Source: Excoecaria cochinchinensis (lineage: Eukaryota > Streptophyta > Magnoliopsida > Malpighiales > Euphorbiaceae). From it: a stretch of DNA of 64,000 nucleotides. The notes below the pieces were generated by a model. It was not told the DNA's origin and searched no databases. It saw only the letters and a program-made list of their open reading frames with translations. Both the position numbers and the translations under genes were made by a program. Shown piece after piece: positions 34,606 through 43,811 of the stretch; within the stretch, counting starts at the first letter, position 1; each line of letters begins with the position of its first letter. The stretch is taken from contig CANTUQ010000083.1 of NCBI GenBank assembly GCA_947683425.1, positions 1,242,001 through 1,306,000 on the forward strand, written 5' to 3'.

Positions 34606-35690
34606 AATACCATTGTAGGACTTCGATTTAAAATATAAGCTGCTGTATGCACTGCTTCAGCCCATAAGTACTTCGGAAGATTTTTTGCTTTAAGCTTGCA
34701 TTTTGCCATCTGAACAAGACTTCTGTTCTTCCTTTTTGCCACTCCGTTTTGTTGGGGTGTGTAGCTTGCTGTCAATTGTCTCTAAAGTCCACAATCTTCA
34801 TAAAGTTTTTCAAATGCATTGGACAGAAATTCTCCACCACGGTCTGTTCGTAAAGTCTTCAAGTTATACCCACTTTGTTTTTCAACAAGAAACTTAAATT
34901 TCTTGAAGGTGGACAGCACATCTGATTTACGCTTAAGGAAATACACCCACGTCATCCTGCTATAATCATCAACAAGCACAAGAAAATATATGTTATTATC
35001 CAGAGAGGGAGTTTGCATTGGGTCGCAAACATCAGCATGAACCAGCTCAAGAGGTTCTATTGCTCTCCTCGCATGCCCTTTTGGAAAAGAATCCCTATGC
35101 TGTTTCCCAAGTGCACAACTTTCACATACATCATTTTCATGTTGAATGGAAGGCAATCCATACACTAAATCTTGATCAGACATCAATTTCAAGCTTTTGA
35201 AATTCAAGTGGCCATACCTATGGTGCCACATCCAATTGTCATTGTTTACAGAGGTAGCAAGGGCTTGATTCTCATCACTTAAAGTGATGGGAAACGTATT
35301 ATTCTTCGCTATGGTAACCTTGAGCAGCAACTTCTCCTTACTTTTATCAGTAAAAATAGAATATGATAAATCTTCAAAAAGCAATGAGTAGCCTTCTCTC
35401 AAGAATTGCCAACACTCAATAAGTTTGAGTCCAAATCTGGAACATAAAGAACATCCTTGATGCAGCTGCCTCCGCAAGAATTTAGTTTCACCACTCCTTT
35501 TCCTTCTGTTTTATGAATCGTTCCATCAGCCGTCTTCACACTTGTTCTAGCTGACCTATCTAAGCTAACAAACACTGCCAAATTTGCCGTCGCATGGCTG
35601 CTACTACCACTATCCATATACCACACATCTGAAGAGCAAACATTAGTAGCATAGCAAGCAAGAAACAAACATTCAGCCTCATCCTCATCA
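34606..35690 (-). pseudogene. copia-1 protease and integrase (5' part)
   Basis: The minus-strand protease has VWYMDSGSSSHAT (Asp-Ser-Gly active site). Then come the pre-integrase HHRYGHLNFKSLKLM and CESCALGKQHR zinc site, integrase core VHADVCDPMQTPS and FLVLVDDYSRMTWVYFLK, LRTDRGGEFLS, and YTPQQNGVAKRKNRSLVQMA with the catalytic Glu replaced by Lys (usually NGVAERKNR). A stop separates the last two pieces near 34780. The frame ends at the Athila target duplication. Confidence 0.88.
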
Positions 35691-36600
35691 TTTTCTTCAA
35701 CAAAATTTGCTTACTTTTCATCTCTTTCTTTCAAACGACAATACTTCTCAATATGACCAATTTTGCTACAATAATAACACCTGAACTTACGGTTTTGAGT
35801 TTCTCCTTCACCGTTGGATTATTGATTTCTGTCACCTGATTGTCCACCTCCTCTGGTACCTTTGCCTCCTCTTTTTCCTCGATTTGAATAACCTCCATGA
35901 TTTGTGCGCTACTGCTGCCCCCATGGTCATTCTCATTATTTGAAAATCGCAATTTAGTCTAGAATGCCTTCTCGAAAGAGCTCTCCTTATAGCTTTTGTA
36001 CCGATCTTCATGAGATTGCAAAGAACCCAATAGTTCATCAATTGCAAGACTGTTAAGTGTCTAGATTCTTCTATCGTCGATACAGCTGAATCATACTTCC
36101 GTGTCAAACTTCGCCGTAATTTCTCAATAACCTTTTGATCAGTCATCTTCTCTCCATACTTCCTCATTTGATTAACTATACCCGTAAGATTGTTGGAACA
36201 CTCATCTATGGTTTCTCCATCTTTCATTTGGAAGCTTTCAAACTTTTTACGAAGTGCTTGAAGCTTGACAGTAAGTACTTTTGTTGTGCCTTGATACCCA
36301 TTCATGAGAGCATCCCATGCTTCTTTTACTTTTGTTGCAGTTGAAATTCGGGAGGAAAACACAGCGTCATCTACTCCTTGTTGAATGAAGAAGAGAGCTT
36401 TAGCATCCTTCTTTCGCAAATCCTTCAAAGCATCAGCTTTGCACCTTCTTCATTGTAGCCTTTCTCTACCAAATCCCATAAGTCTTGAGAGATAAAGAGA
36501 GTTTTCATCTTTGTGCTCCAGATATCATAGTTGCTGTCCTAAAAAATTGGTATTGCTGGTTGTGAAATATTCACTCCATTCGATGTGTTAGTGCTTACCA
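35691..36600 (-). pseudogene. copia-1 gag with zinc knuckle
   Basis: The minus-strand relic starts MVSTNTSNG near 36600 and has a YDIWSTKMKTLFISQDLWDL stretch, then KVKEAWDALMNGYQGTTKVL and LRKKFESFQMKDGETIDECS (UBN2-type gag), and a CCHC knuckle CYYCSKIGHIEKYC near 35745. Several stops and frame changes are present. Confidence 0.85.
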
Positions 36601-36637
36601 TCACAAAGAGAAAAAAAAAAACTCAGGCCTTAGTAGA

Positions 36638-36650
36638 GGCTCTGATACCA
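36638..36650 (-). other. copia-1 primer-binding site (tRNA-iMet)
   Basis: The minus strand reads TGGTATCAGAGCC, the standard copia primer site complementary to initiator tRNA-Met, two bases inside the 5' LTR. Confidence 0.92.
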
Positions 36651-36652
36651 GA

Positions 36653-36954
36653 TGTTAAGGATAAAAGAGTTTAGAATAGAAAACAGATGCAAGAACACAA
36701 ATATGCGGCAACTGAATGATGAACTTGGATAATTTTTATTGAGCTGGAAGTCTTCTTAAATACAATTGAAAAGATAACTAAAAATACGTAAAAGAAGGAA
36801 CAAACCCACGATCAGAAAAACTCTCCTGAAACTAAGACAACTACTAACAAGCCCATTTAGACTAGGACTATAATAGCTAATTTATTGACCAAGTAAAAAA
36901 CCAATAGACACGTAAGCAATAAAATACTGAGAAATTTCTGCATTATTTCTAACA
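36653..36954 (-). repeat. 5' LTR of copia-1
   Basis: 302 bp beginning TGTTAAGG and ending TTTCTAACA in plus orientation. The last 80 bases match the remnant at 16850-16929. The right flank is LINE sequence. Confidence 0.85.
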
Positions 36955-37531
36955 GCTTTTTCCAATTGTCTGATGACCAACGATCTTCTCATATCAAGAA
37001 GAGTGGATGTGCATCCTACTTGTCGTGTTTGTGGAGCTTAGTACGAGTCCATTACTCATGTTTTTCTTGACTGTAATTTGGCTTAGACTTGCTGGTCAAG
37101 TTCTTCTCTTAGTTTTGTTAGAGGTCCTTTTGGGAACTTTATTGACTGGTTAGCTTTTTCGTTTGATAAGTTTTCTTTGGAGACTTGTGCTCTTGCTATC
37201 ATGATTTGCTGTAGTCTATGGAATAACACAAATAATGTTGTCTGGAAAAGAAAATTTGAGCAAGTTGTAAGTATTCTTAATTCGGCTTCAAAAGTTCTTC
37301 TCCAGTTTCAAGCAGCAAATTTGAATTCTGGATACAACCCCTCTTGCCAAGCTAATTTAGTTCCATCTCCTTTCCTCATCAGGCCCCCAACCTTACCCCT
37401 TTTATCCGTTTTGGCTATCAGTGAGGCTCTCAGTTGAATCAAGTCTCGAAGATTTGAATGTTACTATTGAATCAGATGTGAAGTTGCAAAATCTTTCCCT
37501 GGTTTAAACCTTTGTCTTTTGGGGGAGGATT
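36955..37531 (+). pseudogene. LINE ORF2 C-terminal relic, first part
   Basis: The plus-strand frame has LPTNDLLISRRVDVHPTCRV with CGA, a stop, then ITHVFLDCNLA. This is the reverse-transcriptase zinc-binding segment that ends plant LINE ORF2 proteins. After spacer sequence an RNase H-like tail begins (LEDLNVTIESDVKLQNLSLV). Frame stops occur near 37038 and 37086. It is interrupted at 37531 by the gag-only copia. Confidence 0.8.
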
Positions 37532-39018
37532 TGTTGAGATTTTGGAGTAAAATAAGATACACATTTTATTCAACTGATATCTTCTTTAAATACAAGGATT
37601 AAAGGAATAAATAGTCCCCATTCAGATACTGATTCCAATATCATAACAAACCATAAAAATAGGATTCTAACTAACTAACACTTGACTAAGTAATAATAAT
37701 ATATGAAAAAAAAACGTGATCAAATTTTCAAACAATTTTGAATCATTCTTCAACATTTTCTCTGGATTAAAAGTTGTAAGACTTCTTGAGCCTAATAATT
37801 TACTTCCCACCACCCTTCAATGGTTTGAGTACTCCTCTCCGAAATCTGGTTCTTAGTGCACTTTTCAACAATATTAAAACAATTCATCTTCTTCTTCAGC
37901 AACATATGCCAAATTGACACTTTCTTCAGTCTTACTTTTGCAATTCCTCTGTATGTGTCCGAACTTCTTACACTTGAAATACTGAGACTTTCCCTTATGC
38001 CAACAATGCCTTCACCATGACCAAACTTCTTGCAAATATCACATTGAGATTGAATTTTTTCTTTTGAAAATAAGGCTTTTGCTAGATAAGCCCCCTCAAC
38101 AACCTGTTGAGTTCCTTCTTTTCTTAATGTTCTTCTTTGCTCTTGATCATGTAGGGCGTTGATTAATTCAGTCAAGGTAATTTGATTGATATCTCTTGAA
38201 TCTTTTAAAGATAAAATTTTTGCCTTAAATCTTTCGGGCAAGCTTATAAGCACTTTCTCCACAATCCTGTTATCAGGTAATTCTTCTCCCATCAATCTAA
38301 TTTTATTTACCACCATCATTAGCCTGTTAGAAAACTCTTGTAGAGTTTTATTTTCTTCAATTTTTAAAATCGCAAATCTCTTGTGAGATTTAACACTTGC
38401 ATTCGCTTTATTCTATCATTGGCATGATAGAGTTCTTTCAGTGTATCCCAAGCTTCCTTAGCTGTTTAACAACCCATAAGTCTTGGAAAAAATTATTTAA
38501 AGACGGCAGCATGAATTTGAAATAAAATTCTTGGAGCTTTGACTTCTGATTTAGTGTTGGGTTCTTTCCTAGAGGTGGTATTTCCCTTTCATCTTCAACC
38601 CACTGCCACAAGCCAATACCTCTCAAGTAAGCTTTCATTTTGATTGCCCAGATTTCATAATTCTTACCACTAAAAATTGGAGGTAAAAGGGCTGATGTAT
38701 TGCTGGATGCCATGCTGCTACTTCCTTTCCAACATTCACAGGCCCCTAAAAATCATAAGATGCTATAATATCATGTTAAGATTTTGGAGTAAAATAAGAC
38801 ACACATTTTATTCAAGGGAGAATTTCTTTAAATACAAGGATAACTAACAATTCAAAATTAAAGGAATAACAGCCCAAATTAAAGGAATAATAGCCCACAT
38901 TCAGATACTGCTTCCAATATCATAACAAACCATAAAAATAGGATTATAGTCAAGTAATAATAATATATGAAAAAAAGCGTGATCAAATTTTTAAACAATT
39001 TCGAATCATTCTCCAACA
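37532..39018 (-). mobile_element. Gag-only copia element (copia-2), 1.5 kb
   Basis: Short LTRs at 37532-37755 and 38774-39018 both start TGTTRAGATTTTGGAG and end CAACA. Flanks GGATT and AGATT fit a 5-bp duplication with one change. The primer site next to the right LTR (minus strand TGATATTATAGC) is a decayed tRNA-iMet site. Between the LTRs there is only gag; no protease, integrase or reverse transcriptase. The left LTR lacks a small internal segment ('ttaaaggaataacagccc' type) that the right LTR has, so they differ by an indel. Confidence 0.85.
37792..38713 (-). pseudogene. copia-2 gag
   Basis: The minus-strand frame opens MASSNTSALLPPIFSGKNYE with IWAIKMKAYLRGIGLWQWVE, the copia gag entry. 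After stops it continues with ELPDNRIVEKVLISLPERFK, ITLTELINALHDQEQRRTLR and a partial zinc knuckle CDICKKFGHGEG without the final Cys. Frameshifts near 38330-38440 break it. Confidence 0.85.
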
Positions 39019-39150
39019 AGATTGTTTATCCTTAAGTATTTTTTCAAGCGATATTATTTTTGCTTTTTGTAAAAGATCTGCAAATTCAGTTGCCCATCTT
39101 CTTGTTAGGACTTCTAATTCTGTGTTAGGTCTTCATATTTAGTTAGGTCA
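39019..39150 (+). pseudogene. LINE ORF2 C-terminal relic, last part
   Basis: Beyond copia-2 the plus strand reads IIFAFCKRSANSVAHLLVRT, the typical end of the RNase H-like domain of plant LINEs, continuing the frame that was split at 37531. Confidence 0.8.
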
Positions 39151-39249
39151 TTATCTTAACTTCTTGTATTTTGCAGTTTCTGCTGATCTTTGCTAATGAT
39201 ATCTTATTTATTTCAAAAAGATAAATTCATCTAATACAAAGAGCTTAGG

Positions 39250-40131
39250 TAGGGGTAGGGGTGAGAAAAAAATCAAAAATTCGGTTAAACATAAAATCGA
39301 TCCGAAACCGAATTAAATTTTTTTGGTTAACCGAAAATTGGATTTCAATTTTTATTTTTACATTTTTGGTTATCAGTTTTGGTTTTAATTTTTGAGTATT
39401 AGTTAACCATTAGCTCATAGTTAAGCGGTTCATATTTATATTATATTTATATTTTAAAAAATTTTCTTATTTTATTTGTCTCTAAAACTTATATATAGAG
39501 TACTTTAAAGTATTTAAATAATATGTTATTTTTTTAATTAAATAGAGTAATACTTGTATAGAGTAACTGATCAACCTTTTTATATATTTTTTTAATATAT
39601 ATTATTGGTTTTTATATCTTATTTGATAGCTTTTGGGCATTGTCTCATCTTTTATAGGTTATATTTAACATTTAATTGTGTCCAATGTTTTTTTTTTTTA
39701 CCTAGGATTAAGTATGCTAATTTTCAATAAATTTCGAATTCATTTTATAATATTAGCTATTAATCTTTTTTTAAATTTATTAGCTATTAATCTGTTAAAA
39801 TAATTAAGCATAAAAAGTGAAAAATGATGAAAGTGGGATATAAATTTTAGCTAGTATCATGTTTGTTTTATAATTTTTCGTTTTGAATTAGTTTAAACAT
39901 TTCAATTGGAATTAAATTTTGTCTAATTTTTTTTAATTATTGTATGTTAAAAATTTTAGTGATTAATATAAAAATATTAGTTAACCAAACCGCAAAAAGT
40001 AAAATTAATGGATTAATTAATCGCATTTAATAGATCGATTAATGATTAATAATTTTAAAAAATTCGTATTAATGAATAAATTTAAAAAAAAAAATATCAA
40101 GCAACTGATTAACCGGGTATGTTCACAACTA
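39250..40131. mobile_element. hAT-like non-autonomous element, 0.9 kb
   Basis: It starts TAGGGGTAGGGGTGAG and ends GTTCACAACTA, a worn inverted repeat pair. Flanks AGCTTAGG (39242-39249) and AACTTAGG (40132-40139) match at seven of eight bases, an 8-bp hAT-type duplication. Words such as ATCGATCCGAAACCGAATTA sit just inside the left end, as in the element at 1864. There is no coding frame. Confidence 0.7.
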
Positions 40132-40139
40132 AACTTAGG

Positions 40140-40462
40140 CACATATAAAAGTTTTAAACACAAGAGCAACAAATCCCACCAAATCACTGCTTGCTCTAAC
40201 AAGAAAAGTGATTATCATAATAAATATCCACTTGCGAGTCATTTGTAATTTGAACAATACGGAAAATGCTTAACCATTTGGTACATAAATGTCACAAGAC
40301 TCGTAACCCTTGCCACTAGTTTAAGAGGGGAAACGTATTTGATATACTTTATTTGATCTAGTAAAGAAATTTCAATCTAAAAGAAAAAAGACCAAATTAA
40401 ATTCTCATTTAGAGGGAAAGAAAATCAATACCAACATGTAACAAAAATTAATTAAAAAAATA

Positions 40463-40465
<3 letters not shown>
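40140..40465. other. Intergenic DNA, nothing recognised
   Basis: AT-rich sequence with no coding frame or repeat ends seen. Confidence 0.5.
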
Positions 40466-40524
<59 letters not shown>

Positions 40525-40531
40525 TATATAA
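40466..40531. repeat. (AT)n microsatellite with one TG interruption
   Basis: TA run of about 65 bases with a single 'tatatgtata' break. Confidence 0.95.
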
Positions 40532-40551
40532 GGCTTAATATACTAAATGTT

Positions 40552-40808
40552 AAGTTGTAATTGATTGCCATGTCGCTTTCTAAACTTACAAATTTATCAA
40601 ATAAACACCTATAGTTGACTATCATTACAAAAATAAATCATTTTTGTTGACTAGACTTTCTACATGGCATAAAAAATGTCAAGTTGTAATTGATTGCCAT
40701 GTCGCTTTCTAAACTTACAAATTTATCAAATAAACACCTATAGTTGGCTATCATTACAAAAATAAATCATTTTTGTTGACTAGACTTTCTACATGGCATA
40801 AAAATTGT
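40552..40808. repeat. Tandem duplication, 129-bp unit, two copies
   Basis: The unit starting 'aagttgtaattgattgccat' and ending 'tctacatggcataaaaa' occurs at 40552 and again at 40681 with very few differences, which points to a recent local duplication. Confidence 0.9.
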
Positions 40809-41900
40809 TGAATTGGCATAGAAGGTGTAATGCACGCACTATAGAAGCATGAGATCTTATTTCCTGCAACTTTTCAATGGCAAAATCCCTAATTTTTTCT
40901 GATCAACAGAAACCCAAAACTTGGCCATTTTCCTAGCCACCAAACACAAGCTACACCCTCTATTAATTTCATATATAATCTTCAATTACACATATAATTC
41001 ATCTACTGCTCTTTCAAATCTCTTCTTCTTTTTCTTCTTCATCATCAATCAACGAAAGCTCTGCTTTTGATTTTGATTCTTTTTTTTTTTCAATTTTAAA
41101 TATGGCAACATCACTTAATTTGCTTCTTCTTCTTCTTCTTCTTCTTCTTCTTCTTCTTCACCAATCAACGAGATCTTTGCGCTCTTATTTCCAGCAAAAA
41201 CTGTGTTGGAAATATCTCCAATAAATGATTAGTAAAATTGATAAGATCAAAAGGGGAAAAAAATCCAGCACCCATTTACAAATTAAGAATGAGAAACAAA
41301 ATTCTCCACCAAATAATTAGTAAATTAGATAAGATCAAACTAAAAAAAAAAATTCCAACACCCATTAAAAAACAAAATATCCAATATTCACAAATTTCAT
41401 AAAAATCTAAATTCCAAATCAAATATCTGGAGATAGGATAGCATCAGTAAAAAAATCAATAATATGAGAAATATTAAATTGCCTCTCAAAATCTCTCTTA
41501 TTTTTCCAATTAGGATCTATAAAATTGATATCAACTATACTAGTGCAGTTGAGCAGAGATCTTTCTAAATGTAAAGAAGAAGAAGAAGAAGAAGAAGAAG
41601 AAGAAGAAGAACAATAACAACAATAATAACAAAGAGAACAAGTTAGAGGAAGACGTATAAGAGTTTTTTCGAAATGAGATAAAAATTGTGAAGAGATTGA
41701 TAATTGCAAAATCTGTTGTTGCTATGGCATGATGAGGATGTGTTTTTTTGCAGATTATGCAGCCTTGCACAAGAAATTATCAGATATGGTTTTAGATCAC
41801 CATATGTATCCACCTAGTCCCAAAGGTTATTCGAAGTTCCACCTCATCCGCTCTAGTGTTGTTTCTCCATTAGCGACGCAGAGGCTCCAATTGGAGAGAG
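40809..41900. other. Low-complexity intergenic region
   Basis: It contains a (CTT)n run at about 41124-41158 and a complementary (GAA)n run at about 41574-41610, plus a diverged direct repeat of 'attagtaaaattgataagatcaaa' at about 41228 and 41322. Frames here are low-complexity Ser or Phe runs and are not genes. Confidence 0.7.
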
Positions 41901-41903
41901 AGA

Positions 41904-41926
41904 GGGGGGGGGGGGGGGGGGGGGGG
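41904..41926 (+). repeat. G23 homopolymer
   Basis: Twenty-three G in a row, preceded by GAGAGAGAGA and followed by GAGGGAGGGAGGG. It could form a G-quadruplex or may be a base-calling or assembly artefact. Confidence 0.9.
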
Positions 41927-42166
41927 TTTGCAGAGGGAGGGAGGGGGAGAGAATAGAGATAAGAAAAAACTGTTTTAAATCCATGTGTCTCTTATTAATT
42001 GGTCAAAAATAAGGTGTAATCTATGTCACGCAATTGTGTATCACACTCTCCATTCAGTCCATTTATGTGTTTATAAGTCACTTTATAATCAATTTCATAT
42101 ATTTAATTAGTAAATTTGTAAGTTCTAAAGGTGGCATGTCAAATAATTACAACTTGAAGGGACAAT

Positions 42167-42168
<2 letters not shown>

Positions 42169-42217
<49 letters not shown>
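42169..42217. repeat. (AT)n microsatellite
   Basis: Uninterrupted AT run of about 48 bases. Confidence 0.95.
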
Positions 42218-42219
<2 letters not shown>

Positions 42220-42282
42220 TATAACCACAAAATCTACCAACCTATTAAGCAAAACAGCAAGATTGGTACTAAAAACACGTGG

Positions 42283-42717
42283 GGGGTTAATTTTTTCGGT
42301 GGTCACTCAATTTTGTGGCTTGTAACAATTTGGTCACTAAATTTTAATTTGTAACAAAAAAATAATTCATTTATTATTTTGTAACGAAAAAATCATAATA
42401 ACCGAAAATTGCATTCGCCGGCAACCGACGCGTGATCGGTACGGCAAATCCCAATGACACGTCAAAAATTTTGTCACGTCAGATTAGAGTTAATTTCTGT
42501 GGTGGTCACTAAACTTTGTACCTTATAACGATATAGTCACTAAACTTCAACTTTGTGCCGTGCAGATCATGCGCTGGTTACCGGCGAGCACAATTTCCGA
42601 TCATTGTGATTTTTTTGTTACAAAATAATAGATGAATTATTTTTTCGTTACAAATTGAAATTTAGTGATCAAATCGTTATAAACGAAAAGTTGAGTGACC
42701 ACCGAAAAAATTAACCC
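42283..42717. mobile_element. MULE-type MITE, 435 bp
   Basis: The left end GGGGTTAATTTTTTCGGTGG and right end CCACCGAAAAAATTAACCC are inverted repeats, and the similarity of the two arms continues for well over 100 bases. Flanks AACACGTGG (42274-42282) and AATACGTGG (42718-42726) match at eight of nine bases, the 9-bp size of Mutator-like elements. It is non-coding. It is unrelated in sequence to the MULE at 17140. Confidence 0.82.
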
Positions 42718-42726
42718 AATACGTGG

Positions 42727-43811
42727 GGCTATCCAATTTTTCATTTTCTTTGCAATAAAGTAATGGAAAAGCACATATCTGATACCTTATTTTTCTATAT
42801 TAAATCCCTAAATTTTTAAAAATTGATATTAGATTTCTATAATTTTCAAATTATTTATATTAAATTCAATTTAGATAGAATTGACAGAATTAAAATACAC
42901 ACTCTATTAATATTGTATAAAATTAACTTAAAATAACTGTAAAATTTATCAAAATAAAAGAAAATGCAATTCATTACATTTTACACGTCTAAATATATTT
43001 TTTCAATTTTTTATATTTTGATAGGTCTCACCGCCATTTTAAATTGATCTTATAAAAAATTAACAAAGTGTAGCTTTATGTTTTTCAATTCTTTTTAAAT
43101 TGAAGCTAATATGAAATCTAAAACTGGAAAAACTTAATATCAATTATTGAAATTACAAAAACCTTACGTGAAGAATTTACCACAAGTAGTAATAATGATA
43201 ATTATAAGGGGCATCCATATGACAGATAAGCAAAACCAAGTTTAAGGCAATCTACAAGTTGCCACAAAAACCCACTCAAGCCACCCATTATTTATTTCAG
43301 ATTAGTTAGAAGAAGCACCCAATCCACCATATAAAATTACAACTTTTTTCTTTGGCTTAATCTGCAAGCAGCAATCCACCATATACGCTAGACGAATGCC
43401 ACCATTTGGAAAAAGATTGGAAAAGAATGAGACTGACGGCCCACCTTCACTGTCGTACACCCCACCAAACAGGTAGCAGGTACGTTACATTTCATTACAT
43501 TGAAGCCGAAGAAACCCTGCACCCAACCATAACTGTCGGCAGCAGAAACCAGCATCTTGTTTCCTTTACCCGCACAAAAACAAACGGCATTTTTGAGAGA
43601 GAAAGACAGTGAAAAAGAAAATGAGACGTTTTTGACCGTCTCAAAACAGTCAAGCTTTAGCTTAGCTTAGAGAGTGAAGCAAAGAGATAGAGATTCAGCT
43701 CTTTGAGCTTCTCTCAGGATTATCACGAACAGTTTCAGTGAACCAGTGCGTGAGTTTCTCAGTGTAAAGCAAATTTCAGGAAATTCTTTTCCTGTTCTGT
43801 GGGGCTCAGCA
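42727..43811 (+). promoter_or_regulatory. Upstream region and 5' leader of STELLO
   Basis: AT-rich to about 43180, then more mixed. The last 230 bases are rich in GAGA/AAAGA (43590-43700), as in plant 5' leaders. No TATA box could be assigned with confidence, and the transcription start is not visible from sequence alone. Confidence 0.4.

Larger units (their letters stand above)
16850..36954 (-). mobile_element. Ty1/copia retrotransposon (copia-1), interrupted twice
   Basis: On the minus strand, from the right: 5' LTR, tRNA-iMet primer site, gag, protease, integrase, [Athila-like insertion 21387-34605], integrase end, reverse transcriptase, RNase H, [MULE insertion 17140-19544], RNase H end, and an 80-base 3' LTR remnant (16850-16929). 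The reading frame across both insertion points is continuous once one target duplication is removed, which shows that both insertions are younger than this element. Several in-frame stops show that copia-1 is itself dead. Confidence 0.9.

Noticed and set aside
41419..41770. Ser-rich and Phe-rich frames on the minus strand
   Set aside because: They are translations of the (GAA)n/(CTT)n microsatellite in different frames.
43406..43612. 68-residue frame upstream of STELLO
   Set aside because: No family features, and it lies in the 5' leader or promoter region. The real STELLO start is the ATG at 43812, inside a longer frame that extends upstream only through a non-ATG codon.
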